Source: Paenibacillus sp. JDR-2 | GTDB lineage: Bacteria > Bacillota > Bacilli > Paenibacillales > Paenibacillaceae | Assembly: GCF_000023585.1 (NCBI RefSeq) | Contig: NC_012914.1 | Coordinates: 1,932,501 to 1,996,500 of the forward strand | DNA: 64,000 nucleotides | Reading direction: 5' to 3' | Part shown: piece by piece, positions 34,835 to 44,128 of the stretch | Position numbering within the stretch: the stretch's first letter is position 1 | Layout of the letters: each line of letters opens with the position of its first letter | The notes under the pieces: generated by a model | Told to the model about the DNA's origin: nothing | Seen by the model: the letters and a program-made list of their open reading frames with translations, nothing else | The model's database searches: none | Translations under genes and position numbers: made by a program

Positions 34835-37213
34835 ATGATAACAAAAGAACGTCTGACAACGAATCCAATCTCGCCGGCTCAGTCTATTATTCTTGGGGAA
34901 AAGTACCGGTTTACCGTATTAACAAGCCGGCTTATTCGTTTGGAATACAGCGATAGCGGCAAATTCGAAGATCTGCCTACGCAAATCGTGATTAACCGGG
35001 ACTTTCAAGCACCGGAATTCGAGGTCTATGAAACCGCGGATTATCTGGAGATTCAAACCGGCGAATTGCTGTTGAAGTACGACAAAAAGGAATTCTCGGG
35101 CAAAGGACTTTCCGTTCATGTCAACGATATTTCAGGCGTTTACATGAAAACCTGGCATTACGGGGAAGTGCCGAAGGATTTGCGGGGAACCGCACGTACA
35201 TTAGACGATGTTAACGGTGCGCTGCCGCTCGAGCCGGGTATCCTGTCGAAGGAAGGCTATGCTCTTCTGGATGACAGTAAATCCTTGGAGATTACCGAAG
35301 ACGGCTGGATATCGCCGAGAACAACAAAGGCAACCGACCTCTACTTTTTTGGCTATGGGAGAGATTACGGGCAGGCCTTGAAAGATTTCTACTACTTGAC
35401 TGGTGCAATGCCCTTGCTGCCGCGCTTCGCGCTTGGGAACTGGTGGAGCCGCTATCATCCGTATAGCGAACAGGATTACAAAACGCTAATGACCGAATTC
35501 AAGCGGAAGGAAATTCCTTTCTCTGTATCCGTAATCGACATGGATTGGCATGTAACAAAGATCGATCCGAAATACGGAAGCGGCTGGACGGGTTATACGT
35601 GGAATAAAGAGCTGTTTCCGGATCCCAAAGCATTCATGAGCTGGCTTCGCGAACAGAATTTGAAGGTCACTTTGAATTTGCATCCTGCCGACGGCATTCG
35701 TCCCAGCGAGGAAATGTACGATGAAATGAAAGCGGCGCTTGGCATAGATCCGGAGCGTTATCCGATGATTCCTTTTGATTTTACCGATCCGAAGTTTGCG
35801 GAGGCTTATTTCAAAGTTCTTCATCATCCGAACGAGGAGAACGGCGTGGATTTCTGGTGGATTGATTGGCAGCAAGGCTCCCATTCCAAGATTGAAGGAT
35901 TGGATCCGTTATGGATGCTGAATCACTATCATTACTTTGACAATGCCAAGCATGGCAAACGACCGTTAACCTTCTCCAGATACGCCGGACCGGGAAGCCA
36001 CCGCTACCCGATCGGCTTTTCCGGAGACACGCATGCGACCTGGGAGTCCTTGCGGTTCCAGCCGTATTTTACGGCTAATGCAAGCAACATCGGCTACGGC
36101 TGGTGGAGTCATGACATCGGCGGGCATATGCTTGGAATTAAGGACGATGAGATGGTGACGCGTTGGATTCAATTCGGTGTGTTCTCGCCTATTAACCGGC
36201 TGCATAGCTCGGATAATATTTTCTCCGGTAAAGAACCGTGGAATTATGCTCCGCCATACGAACAAGTGATGGAACGATTCCTGCGTTTAAGGCATCAACT
36301 CATTCCTTATCTGTATTCCATGAACAAGCGCGCTCATGAAGAAGGCGAACCTATTGTTGCTCCTATGTATTACGACAACCCTTGGAGCGATGACGCTTAT
36401 CAATACCGGAATCAATACTATTTCGGAACGCAGCTTATTGTTGCGCCAATTACAGACCCGGTAGACAAACGTTCGCAGGTTGCGGCGGTTAACGCCTGGC
36501 TGCCGGAAGGGGAGTGGGTTGATTTCTTTACGGGGCAAATCTATTCGGGCAATACCCGCTTAACCTTCTACCGGGGAATAAACGAGATTCCGGTTCTTGC
36601 CAAAATGGGCAGTATCGTACCGCTTGCTGATTTATCAGCCTTTACCAACGCCATTCATAATCCTTCGCAGCTTGAATTGCGGGTGTTTGCCGGAGCCTCG
36701 GGTGAATTCACCATGTGGGAAGATAACAATGAAGAGGAATACGGTAAAGAAAGCTGGTTGGCAACAAGATATCAATTATCCTGGAATGAGCGCCCGGTCT
36801 TTACGATTCATCCCGCAGAAGGGGATCAAACGGTCTCGCCGGCAAGCCGCGATTATCGCATCATTTTTGTAAACGTTCCAGAGCAAATGGTAACGGTAAC
36901 GGTAAACGGTGAGCCGGTTGAGGCTCCTTGCAGCTGGAGCGATCATGAGCTTGTCGTGCAGTTGAAGGATGTAACAAATACGGATAAGGTTCAAATAACG
37001 CTGAAACATCCTCATATTGAAGAACAGGATAAATTAAAGCGTTTATACGACTACTTGAATACGACTCAAATCGAATTTAATCTTAAGCTGGAATTATTCC
37101 ATATGTTAAGCACGGAAACAAGCTTTTCGAAAAGGGTTAGAAATCTGGAAGGCCGGCAGCTGGATGGCCCTATTTTCGGGAAAATAGTCGAGATATTTGG
37201 ATCAACGCTATAG
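34835..37213 (+). CDS. GH31 alpha-glycosidase
   Basis: 792-residue GH31 enzyme (alpha-glucosidase or alpha-xylosidase type) acting inside the cell. The nucleophile is Asp344 in FWWIDWQQG and the acid/base is probably Asp398 in IGFSGDTHATW. Other family blocks are GNWWSRYHPYSEQDY, SVIDMDWH, NIGYGWWSHDIGGHM and GVFSPINRLHSS. After the usual C-terminal beta domains there is an extra helical tail of about 70 residues (from roughly 725) that I do not recognise. AAGGTGAT at 34823-34830 favours ATG 34835; GTG 34826 or ATG 34829 would overlap the previous stop. Last gene of the importer operon. Confidence 0.85.
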   Translation: MITKERLTTNPISPAQSIILGEKYRFTVLTSRLIRLEYSDSGKFEDLPTQIVINRDFQAPEFEVYETADYLEIQTGELLLKYDKKEFSGKGLSVHVNDISGVYMKTWHYGEVPKDLRGTARTLDDVNGALPLEPGILSKEGYALLDDSKSLEITEDGWISPRTTKATDLYFFGYGRDYGQALKDFYYLTGAMPLLPRFALGNWWSRYHPYSEQDYKTLMTEFKRKEIPFSVSVIDMDWHVTKIDPKYGSGWTGYTWNKELFPDPKAFMSWLREQNLKVTLNLHPADGIRPSEEMYDEMKAALGIDPERYPMIPFDFTDPKFAEAYFKVLHHPNEENGVDFWWIDWQQGSHSKIEGLDPLWMLNHYHYFDNAKHGKRPLTFSRYAGPGSHRYPIGFSGDTHATWESLRFQPYFTANASNIGYGWWSHDIGGHMLGIKDDEMVTRWIQFGVFSPINRLHSSDNIFSGKEPWNYAPPYEQVMERFLRLRHQLIPYLYSMNKRAHEEGEPIVAPMYYDNPWSDDAYQYRNQYYFGTQLIVAPITDPVDKRSQVAAVNAWLPEGEWVDFFTGQIYSGNTRLTFYRGINEIPVLAKMGSIVPLADLSAFTNAIHNPSQLELRVFAGASGEFTMWEDNNEEEYGKESWLATRYQLSWNERPVFTIHPAEGDQTVSPASRDYRIIFVNVPEQMVTVTVNGEPVEAPCSWSDHELVVQLKDVTNTDKVQITLKHPHIEEQDKLKRLYDYLNTTQIEFNLKLELFHMLSTETSFSKRVRNLEGRQLDGPIFGKIVEIFGSTL

Positions 37214-37246
37214 AGCTGATGCAGCTTTTAGAGGTGCCTTGACTGG

Positions 37247-37280
37247 AAAAAGAACCAACCTTACGGATTGGTTCTTTTTT
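37247..37280 (+). terminator. Intrinsic terminator
   Basis: AAAAAGAACCAA / TTGGTTCTTTTT arms (12 bp) and a T-run after the GH31 gene. Confidence 0.85.
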
Positions 37281-37320
37281 TTACCATTATTATGAAGTAG
37301 AGTGTTGTATTCATAGCTCC

Positions 37321-37351
37321 ATAATAGAATAAATCAATTTTATTCTATTAT
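37321..37351. promoter_or_regulatory. A/T-rich dyad upstream of the MalT-like gene
   Basis: Perfect 13-bp arms ATAATAGAATAAA / TTTATTCTATTAT with a 5-base spacer, ending 28 bp before a TATAAT at 37379. It could be an operator; it is too A/T-rich to be a convincing terminator. Confidence 0.4.
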
Positions 37352-37437
37352 TTTCAAGTAGATGGGTTCCAAAAAGTGTATAATTCTTGTTAGTTTATGT
37401 CGAATCACCGCGTTTTTATGGGGAGGGAAATAAAAGA

Positions 37438-40038
37438 ATGAAAACAAATGCGATACCCGGGTCCGAGAGGGGGCCAATTGCCTTATCCAAACTGCTTGTT
37501 CCGAATGCGGCATCAAATTATGTCGATCGGCCAAGGCTTTCGGATATGCTGGACCGGTCGGGCACCTGCCGGCTGACGTTAGTAGCGGCACCAGCCGGAT
37601 TTGGCAAAACGACGCTGGTCAGCAACTGGATCGGCAGGCGGGCGGCTCGAGCAGCCTGGCTGTCGCTTGAACCCGCCGATAATACGTTTGTGCGGTTTTG
37701 GAGCTGCGCGGCTGCGGCGATTGACCGGACGATTCCGGGCTTCTACGAAGCGGCGATGCCCATCTTCCTCTCATTCGGCGAGACGTCCGCGGAGTCGGCG
37801 ATGTCCTTTTTCCTGAATGAGTTAATCGGCCGGATTACCGGGGAGATGATACTTATCGTGGACGATTATCATTTCATCGACAATCCGTCCATTCATAATG
37901 GTCTTGCATATTTGCTTGACCATCTGCCCGCGGCTCTTCATCTGGTCATCGTCAGCCGCACGGTTCCGCCGCTTCCGCTGTCACGGATGCGGGCGCGGAG
38001 GCAGGTGCTGGAGCTGGATGGACGTCATCTGCGCTTCACGGCGGATGAAGCGATGGAGCTTCAAAACAAGACGTCGGAGACAAGACTTACGCCTGAAGAA
38101 ATGACGGAGCTTGACGCCAAAACCGAAGGCTGGGCGGTAGGGCTGATTCTAGCCTTTCATTCATTGGCGGGAACAGGCGGCAACGAAAGTTTTCTTCGTT
38201 CCTTCGACGGTCACAACCGGTATGTATTTGATTATTTGGTTGACGAGGTTATCCATCGTCAGCCGCAGAATGTGCAGAGCTTTTTGCTGCGGACGAGCAT
38301 TCTGGAGCGCTTTTCCGTATCGTTATGCGACGCGGTGACCGGTTCGGCGCACTCCGCTTCCGCGATTTCCTATTTAGAAAAAGCAAATTTGTTCGTCAGT
38401 CCGCTGGATGATACGCGTACCTGGTATAAATATCATCATTTATTCGCGGAAGCGCTCCGGAACCGCTTGAATGAAACCTATGATCTGGCAACAAGAAGCG
38501 AGCTTCACCGGAATGCTCATCGATGGTTCGGAGAACGGGGCTTGTATCGGGAAGCGATCAAACATGCGCTAGCGGCGGAGGATTTCGATTCGGCCGGCCA
38601 GTACATGGAACGGCATTTGCCTGAGATGATCGGAAGCGGGGAAGAGGCCGATCTGCTTCGATGGCTTAACGAGATGCCGCTCAGAAGCATCGTACGTTTT
38701 ACGAATCTTTTCTTTTTCCAGGAAAGCGTACAAGCCGCGAAAGGGCGGGCGGCTGATGCCCGGCGGTACTTGGATCAAGTCACGGCATTGTTGGATACGG
38801 AGCCCGAACTGATTGAACGCGAACGGATAAAGGAAATGCAAGTGCACATTCGAATGTACGGCAACTCTCTTTCCTATTATGAAGGAGATATTGACGGGTT
38901 CATCGGACAGCTGAAAAGCAATCTGGATTTATTGGTGCGGCATGGATCGATTGCCAATGTCGTGAACATGGGAGAGGCTCTGCTGTACCGCGGTCCAGTC
39001 GGATTTGGCGGCAGACTGCGTAAAATCGCTTATTTGTCTTCGAACGTTTCAGCCGATGAGAAGCTGTCGCTAGTGCTGCACCGAAGCCTGGAAGGCTTAG
39101 GCGTGATTTTGCTAGCGGATCTGCTGTATGAACTGAATCGGATTAAGGAGTCGCGGCTGACACTCGAAAAGGCGCTGTACGGCGGGGCATTTCCGCGCAA
39201 TCCCGCGGCTCTGGCACCTGGATACATCCTTCTGTCCAAAATTTTGCAAGCGGAAGGACAAATGGATCAGGCAAGGAACGTCATCCTGCGTGCGATTGAA
39301 GAGATGAGGGAATGCCGTTCTCCTCGCTGGCAGATGATCGTTGAAGCAAGACTGGCGAGACTGCAGCTTGCCACTGGGGAAACGGAGGCAGCTGCCGCAT
39401 GGATTAATGCCCGCCATATTCGAATCGTAGAACGCGCGGATGTGAGCCGCGAATATGAGAACTTCACTTTGGCGCGCGTCTTGATGTCGCAGGGCGAGCT
39501 GCGCAAGGCTTTGGGCTGGCTCTCGCGAATTAGCCTGGAAGCGAAACAGGCGGACCGGATTGCAAGCCGAATTGAAGCGCTGCTGCTTCAGGCTATTTGC
39601 AACAAGGAGCTCGGGGACTATGGCGACGCGGTTGGAGCGTTGGCGCAAGCCTGTGAATTAGCGCGTCCGGAAGGGTTTATCCGTATCTTTATGGACGAGG
39701 GACAGGCGTTAACCCCTCTATTCGAACGGTGGTTAAGCGAAGCTTCGCTCGATGAAGAAATGGCTGCATACGCGAATCTGTTGCGAGAGAGGATTTCCGA
39801 GGGTGGTTGGACTGCCTCGTATGCCCGGATGAAGGATAACCTCACCGTCAAATTGACAGGGCGGGAACGGGAAGTATTGCGGAAAATCGGCGAGGGTCTT
39901 TCGAACGAAGAAATCGGCGGACAGCTTTTTCTATCCACGGGTACTGTTAAGAAGTACGCTTATAATATTTACGAGAAGCTGCAGGTGAAAAATCGGGTGC
40001 AGGCCATCTCGAGAGCAAAGGAAATGGGATTGTTGTAA
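37438..40038 (+). CDS. MalT-like LuxR-family ATPase regulator (LAL/STAND)
   Basis: 866-residue transcriptional activator. After a short N-terminus, a STAND-type NTPase domain carries the Walker A motif APAGFGKTTLVSNW (about residues 52-65) and Walker B-like MILIVDDYHFID. Winged-helix and TPR-like helical repeats fill the middle (about 330-790). The C-terminal LuxR helix-turn-helix is LTGREREVLRKIGEGLSNEE then QLFLSTGTVKKYAYNIYEKL. MalT-type proteins bind a sugar (maltotriose in E. coli) plus ATP, multimerise and activate. Its place directly after a GH31 operon is suggestive, though the target is unknown. ATG 37438 follows GGGAGGG. Confidence 0.9.
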   Translation: MKTNAIPGSERGPIALSKLLVPNAASNYVDRPRLSDMLDRSGTCRLTLVAAPAGFGKTTLVSNWIGRRAARAAWLSLEPADNTFVRFWSCAAAAIDRTIPGFYEAAMPIFLSFGETSAESAMSFFLNELIGRITGEMILIVDDYHFIDNPSIHNGLAYLLDHLPAALHLVIVSRTVPPLPLSRMRARRQVLELDGRHLRFTADEAMELQNKTSETRLTPEEMTELDAKTEGWAVGLILAFHSLAGTGGNESFLRSFDGHNRYVFDYLVDEVIHRQPQNVQSFLLRTSILERFSVSLCDAVTGSAHSASAISYLEKANLFVSPLDDTRTWYKYHHLFAEALRNRLNETYDLATRSELHRNAHRWFGERGLYREAIKHALAAEDFDSAGQYMERHLPEMIGSGEEADLLRWLNEMPLRSIVRFTNLFFFQESVQAAKGRAADARRYLDQVTALLDTEPELIERERIKEMQVHIRMYGNSLSYYEGDIDGFIGQLKSNLDLLVRHGSIANVVNMGEALLYRGPVGFGGRLRKIAYLSSNVSADEKLSLVLHRSLEGLGVILLADLLYELNRIKESRLTLEKALYGGAFPRNPAALAPGYILLSKILQAEGQMDQARNVILRAIEEMRECRSPRWQMIVEARLARLQLATGETEAAAAWINARHIRIVERADVSREYENFTLARVLMSQGELRKALGWLSRISLEAKQADRIASRIEALLLQAICNKELGDYGDAVGALAQACELARPEGFIRIFMDEGQALTPLFERWLSEASLDEEMAAYANLLRERISEGGWTASYARMKDNLTVKLTGREREVLRKIGEGLSNEEIGGQLFLSTGTVKKYAYNIYEKLQVKNRVQAISRAKEMGLL

Positions 40039-40050
40039 AAGGCCAATTTA

Positions 40051-40096
40051 TGGGATAAGGTTCTTGTCACTAGCGGATGACAAGAACCTTATCCCA
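40051..40096. terminator. Strong bidirectional terminator
   Basis: Perfect 19-bp arms beginning TGGGATAAGGTTCTTGTCA (40051-40069), repeated inverted at 40078-40096, with an 8-base loop. It separates the convergent MalT-like (+) and SspH-type (-) genes. Confidence 0.85.
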
Positions 40097-40104
40097 TTCC
40101 TCGT

Positions 40105-40314
40105 TCACACAAATGATACATCAGACTCGTCGTTGAATTCTTCCTCCAGCACCTCGACCGGTACCGTTTGCTCTTCATCCGGCGTAGCCGTCGGATGAAT
40201 TCTCGCCGTGCCTGCCCCTACGTTTACATGCTCGATAAAAACGGGGACGCCGAAATAAGATACGGTAATCGCATCCGGTGAATCGGCGATCTCCTTTGCT
40301 CTAAACGCTTCCAC
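40105..40314 (-). CDS. sspH: H-type small acid-soluble spore protein
   Basis: 69-residue SASP of the SspH family, made in the forespore. It opens MEAFRAKEIADSPDAITVSY, then GVPVFIEHVNVGAGTARIHP and ends EEQTVPVEVLEEEFNDE, matching the family pattern (RAKEI, VxYxGxPVxI, ARIH, QTVPVxxLEE). The exact contribution of the minor SASPs to resistance is small or unknown. The start is GTG 40314, behind AGAGGTGAT with good spacing. Monocistronic, and unrelated to the sugar genes around it. Confidence 0.85.
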   Translation of the reverse strand: MEAFRAKEIADSPDAITVSYFGVPVFIEHVNVGAGTARIHPTATPDEEQTVPVEVLEEEFNDESDVSFV

Positions 40315-40373
40315 AGTCCATCACCTCTTGCAAAGTATTTACAGAGTCTCGGATGTTTATCCACGCGCCCGCA

Positions 40374-40404
40374 TCGAACAAAAACACGATTTTTCTCGAA
40401 CAAA
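40374..40404 (+). promoter_or_regulatory. Direct repeat, 22-bp spacing, shared with 45.3 kb
   Basis: TCGAACAAAAACACG at 40374 is followed 22 bp later (40396) by TCGAACAAA. The identical 15-mer and the same 22-bp partner spacing occur at 45324-45354. Probable binding site of the YesN-type regulator encoded at 44106-45323. Confidence 0.55.
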
Positions 40405-40499
40405 TTCCCTCTTTTCATTCAAATAAATCTCGCTGCGAAACAATTACCCTCCCCTCTAAAAACAACTGTCGGTTACCCGTGAACCTTCCTTTCGATAAA

Positions 40500-40514
40500 A
40501 TGAAAGCGTATACG
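40500..40514 (+). promoter_or_regulatory. Candidate cre site (CcpA)
   Basis: ATGAAAGCGTATACG matches the catabolite-responsive element pattern with one mismatch, just before the ribosome site of the GH63-like gene. Confidence 0.45.
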
Positions 40515-40534
40515 AAGCTGAGAGGGAGATTATG

Positions 40535-42238
40535 ATGAACTTTGACTTAAATATAGTGCCATTCAGCCGAAGAGACTCGTTCTTGGCGGTCTCGATTCTG
40601 CCCGGAGCCCAAGATAGAGAACAAGGTCTGTATCTGCGCACCGTTCGCGGCGGCGATGATAAATTCGGCGAGGCTTTTCATGTCGCCATGCTGGATGAAG
40701 GCGGTAGCAACGTACCATTCCAATCCGAAGCCTCACCCGAACGGGTGAAACTGACATCGGAACGCGGCTCAACGGTCGAGATCTGTATTTCCGACAGCCG
40801 GACGTTCCGCGTTCGGACAAGCGGCTGCGGAATCCGCTTAACCTTTCGTACATCCGCCTATGATTACGCGTTTCAAGAATCGCCGGGCAGATGGGAAGTA
40901 AACAGCTTCACCCATGAATGCAGGTTCAGGCTTACGGCGCTTGCTGGAGAGCTGCGGATGGAAGTGCCTTGGGATAAAATCAAAAGCTCTTACGTTATCG
41001 CCGATTTCCTGCCTGACCCTAAGACGGGGCATTCCGAGTTTGCTATTGAAGAATTCCGGACCGTACTGGAGCCGCGGGCTGCTTGGAAGCCATTCGACGA
41101 TATCGTAAATGAAGTGAAGGAAGAGTTTAATCAGTGGTTGAATAACAGCTTATCGATGCCCGAACGCTGGGAAGAAAGCCGTGCTCTCGCTTCCTATATT
41201 ACTTGGTCCTGCCTTGTTCCGGCGGAAGGATGCCTGACGCGTCCCGCCATGTATATGTCGAAGAACTGGATGACGAATATTTGGAGCTGGGATCACTGCT
41301 TTAATGCCATGGCGCTGGTACGCCATGATCCGAAGCTGGCTTGGGATCAGTTCATGATCTTCTTTGACCGCCAGGATGAGAGCGGGCTCCTCCCGGATTT
41401 CATCAACGATAAGTATGCGTTATGGAACTGCAACAAACCGCCTATTCACGGATGGACGCTTGCTTGGATGATGGCTCGCACGGATTATATTCAGCAAGAG
41501 CAGCTGAATGAGGTTTACGGACCTTTGTCCAAATGGACAAATTGGTGGTTCCGGTACCGCGATAATGATGGCGACGGCATTCCGCAATACAATCACGGCA
41601 ATGATTCCGGATGGGATAACAGTACGGCGTTTAACAATGGCATTCCAGTCGAGAGCCCGGATTTGGCGGCTTTTCTAATTATTCAATCGGAAGTACTGGC
41701 CGACCTTGCGGAACGGCTTGGAAAAGCGGAAGAGGCGGTTGGATGGCGGAAGCTTGCGGAGGACACACTAGAAAAGATGATTGCCCATTTCTGGGAGAAC
41801 GGCCGTTTTACGTCCTGCTGCTCCGGCACTCACGAGAAATCGGAAGGAGACAGTCTGCTCCTGTTCGTACCGATTCTATTGGGCAGCCGCCTGCCTGAAC
41901 AGATCCGGGCAGCTTTATTGCAAGGATTGAGAGACGAAGACAGATTTTTGACGAGTAACGGCTGGGCTACGGAAAATCTGAATAGCCCTTTCTATCATTC
42001 CGATGGCTATTGGCGCGGGCCAATCTGGGCGCCATCGACCATGCTTTTGGTTGAAGGAGTTGCCGCGGCGGGAGACCGCGAGCTTGCGGAAACGGTTTCG
42101 CAGCGATTCTGCGCGATGCTTGACCGAAGCGGGATGGCTGAGAATTTCGACGCGGTTACGGGGGAAGGCTTGCGGGATCGCGCATTCACCTGGACATCCA
42201 GCGTATTTCTGATCTTGGGAAATGAATATACAAATTAA
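40535..42238 (+). CDS. GH63/GH37-like alpha-glucosidase, cytoplasmic
   Basis: 567-residue (alpha/alpha)6-barrel glycosidase with no signal peptide. The catalytic-type block NDSGWDNSTAF (acid candidate Asp361) matches the trehalase/GH63 signature, and WNCNKPPIHGWTLAWMM, FTSCCSGTHEKSEGDSLLLF and HSDGYWRGPIWAPSTMLLVE are further GH63/mannosylglycerate-hydrolase-like blocks. It probably cleaves an imported glucoside or mannoside; specificity cannot be read. Tandem ATGs at 40532 and 40535 follow GAGGGAG. It has its own terminator but shares a promoter element with the importer at 45 kb, implying co-regulation. Confidence 0.75.
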   Translation: MNFDLNIVPFSRRDSFLAVSILPGAQDREQGLYLRTVRGGDDKFGEAFHVAMLDEGGSNVPFQSEASPERVKLTSERGSTVEICISDSRTFRVRTSGCGIRLTFRTSAYDYAFQESPGRWEVNSFTHECRFRLTALAGELRMEVPWDKIKSSYVIADFLPDPKTGHSEFAIEEFRTVLEPRAAWKPFDDIVNEVKEEFNQWLNNSLSMPERWEESRALASYITWSCLVPAEGCLTRPAMYMSKNWMTNIWSWDHCFNAMALVRHDPKLAWDQFMIFFDRQDESGLLPDFINDKYALWNCNKPPIHGWTLAWMMARTDYIQQEQLNEVYGPLSKWTNWWFRYRDNDGDGIPQYNHGNDSGWDNSTAFNNGIPVESPDLAAFLIIQSEVLADLAERLGKAEEAVGWRKLAEDTLEKMIAHFWENGRFTSCCSGTHEKSEGDSLLLFVPILLGSRLPEQIRAALLQGLRDEDRFLTSNGWATENLNSPFYHSDGYWRGPIWAPSTMLLVEGVAAAGDRELAETVSQRFCAMLDRSGMAENFDAVTGEGLRDRAFTWTSSVFLILGNEYTN

Positions 42239-42248
42239 TGGATTTGCC

Positions 42249-42292
42249 GCACTTCTTCACTGTCTTAAATGGACCGGTGAGGAAGTGCTTTT
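42249..42292 (+). terminator. Intrinsic terminator
   Basis: GCACTTCTTCAC / GTGAGGAAGTGC arms (one mismatch) followed by TTTT, after the GH63-like gene. Confidence 0.7.
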
Positions 42293-42382
42293 GACGTTTG
42301 GGGACATATGACATTGTCTGTCAGAAAGGTCCATGCTACAATTCAGATGATTTTTGCAAGAAGCAGCACGGAGGGCATCCCT

Positions 42383-44128
42383 ATGAACGATTTACTGAAA
42401 CGGCTTCGCATTCGCCTTCAGCCAAGCTCTTACCGAAGCATTCGCACCAAATTTCTTTTCTGCTTTCTAGTCGTAACGATTATTCCGCTGCTTTCGCTTG
42501 GCGCCATGTCCTACTACCAATCGGCGAAGGTTATCAATTCCCAGTTCGGCAAATACGGCGAGAACGCTGTAGCGCAGCTGGAGCAGCAGACGAGTTCCTA
42601 TTTGAACCGGATGAATCAAACGACGGAGACTATTTATACGTATTTGCTTGATCCCGCGTGGGCTGACTTAGGAGATCAGCCGCCTTCTACCTATAGCGAT
42701 ATTATGGATAAAAATGATTTGGAGGCGCTTTTGAAAGCGCTTAAAACCGATCGGACGACCGGCATTTATATCATTACTCGTACCGGCTATTATTATGGGG
42801 AAAATAATCTTGACGTATCCAAGCTGCAAGCCATTCCCGCATGGCATACGATGCCGGATTCCCAATCAGGCAAATATTGGCTTGGGTTCTACCTTCAGAA
42901 TCACGGAATGAAAGATACGGTTGATGCGGGGCTGCCTGTTCTGGGCTTGGCCGTTTCGATTAATAACCCTTACGGTGCTTTAAAAGGCAGTAAAATTCTC
43001 ATCGAAGAGAATGCCGAAGAGCTGCTTCATATGTTCAAGCTGTTCGAGAGCGATACAAAGGCTCATCTAAGCATCCGTAATTCGAGCGGAAGGGTCATTT
43101 ACGAAACGCCAGGTGCTTTTACATCGCAATCGAGCGATATTGTCTGGAACAAAACCATTGCCGTAAACGGATGGAACATAGAATCAAGGCTGCCTGCCGC
43201 GTCGTTCTATCGTTCCTCCGGCATTATCAGGTCGAATACGATAATCGTGGCGACGGCTTCCTGCCTTTTGGCATTTGGACTGGCCTATTTGTTCTCCTCC
43301 CGCTTTACCGTACGGATCCGCCGGCTCAAAGACGCGATGCAGAAGGTCAGCTTCGGCAAGCTCCATACGAGAACGCAGGTTGAAGCGAAGGACGAACTGG
43401 GTGTTCTCGATATCAGCTTTAACAATATGGTGAGCGGCATACAGACGTTAGTCGGGGAGATTGAGCAAAGCGAAAGGCTTAAGAAGGAAGCGGAGCTTAA
43501 AGCTTTTCATTATCAGATTAATCCCCATCTGCTGTTTAATACGCTGAACTCGATCCAATGGAAAGCAAGACTTCAGGGAGCGGAGGACATCCGCCAGATG
43601 CTGTACCATCTGACAAAGGTACTGGAAGGAAATCTGCATATATCGCAGGAGATGATTCCGCTTGGCAGCGAGCTGAGGATTATTGAGCATTATCTCAAAG
43701 TCCAGGAAATACGTTATGGCTCCGTGTTTACGTACAAGCTGGAATGCGACGAGCAGCTAAAGCGCTATCTGATTCCCCGCATGACGCTGCAGCCGTTATT
43801 CGAAAATATTTTTTTCCACGGATTCGAGGACGGTCAAGGAGAGATTAGGTTGACCATTCGCGAATCAGGCAATCATTTGCGGCTTATTCTGTCCGATAAC
43901 GGAGCGGGAATTCCCGCAGAGAAGCTGGAGCGATTGCTTTTGCCGAATACGGAGAAGCGCAAGGGCAGGGGAGGGCTTGGCGTGCAGAATGCGAATCAGA
44001 AGTTCAAGCTGCATTTTGGACCGCAGTTCGGGTTAAACGTGCAATCGATTCATGGGGAAGGGACAACCATCATCATCGAATGGCCCAAGAAGGAGGAGAA
44101 TCCGCATGGAAACGGAAACAGCCATTAA
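42383..44128 (+). CDS. YesM-type sensor histidine kinase
   Basis: 581-residue membrane kinase. First helix at about residues 25-45 (FLFCFLVVTIIPLLSLGAM), an extracellular sensor to about 290, a second helix near 295-315, HAMP, then His382 in YQINPHLLFNTLNS. N and G boxes are RMTLQPLFENIFFHGF and DNGAGIP with GRGGLGVQNANQKF; His-to-Phe-like changes in the N box are common in this family. ATG 42383 follows GGAGGG at 7 bases. It overlaps the regulator gene by 23 bases, the same overlap as in the 27-kb pair. Confidence 0.9.
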   Translation: MNDLLKRLRIRLQPSSYRSIRTKFLFCFLVVTIIPLLSLGAMSYYQSAKVINSQFGKYGENAVAQLEQQTSSYLNRMNQTTETIYTYLLDPAWADLGDQPPSTYSDIMDKNDLEALLKALKTDRTTGIYIITRTGYYYGENNLDVSKLQAIPAWHTMPDSQSGKYWLGFYLQNHGMKDTVDAGLPVLGLAVSINNPYGALKGSKILIEENAEELLHMFKLFESDTKAHLSIRNSSGRVIYETPGAFTSQSSDIVWNKTIAVNGWNIESRLPAASFYRSSGIIRSNTIIVATASCLLAFGLAYLFSSRFTVRIRRLKDAMQKVSFGKLHTRTQVEAKDELGVLDISFNNMVSGIQTLVGEIEQSERLKKEAELKAFHYQINPHLLFNTLNSIQWKARLQGAEDIRQMLYHLTKVLEGNLHISQEMIPLGSELRIIEHYLKVQEIRYGSVFTYKLECDEQLKRYLIPRMTLQPLFENIFFHGFEDGQGEIRLTIRESGNHLRLILSDNGAGIPAEKLERLLLPNTEKRKGRGGLGVQNANQKFKLHFGPQFGLNVQSIHGEGTTIIIEWPKKEENPHGNGNSH

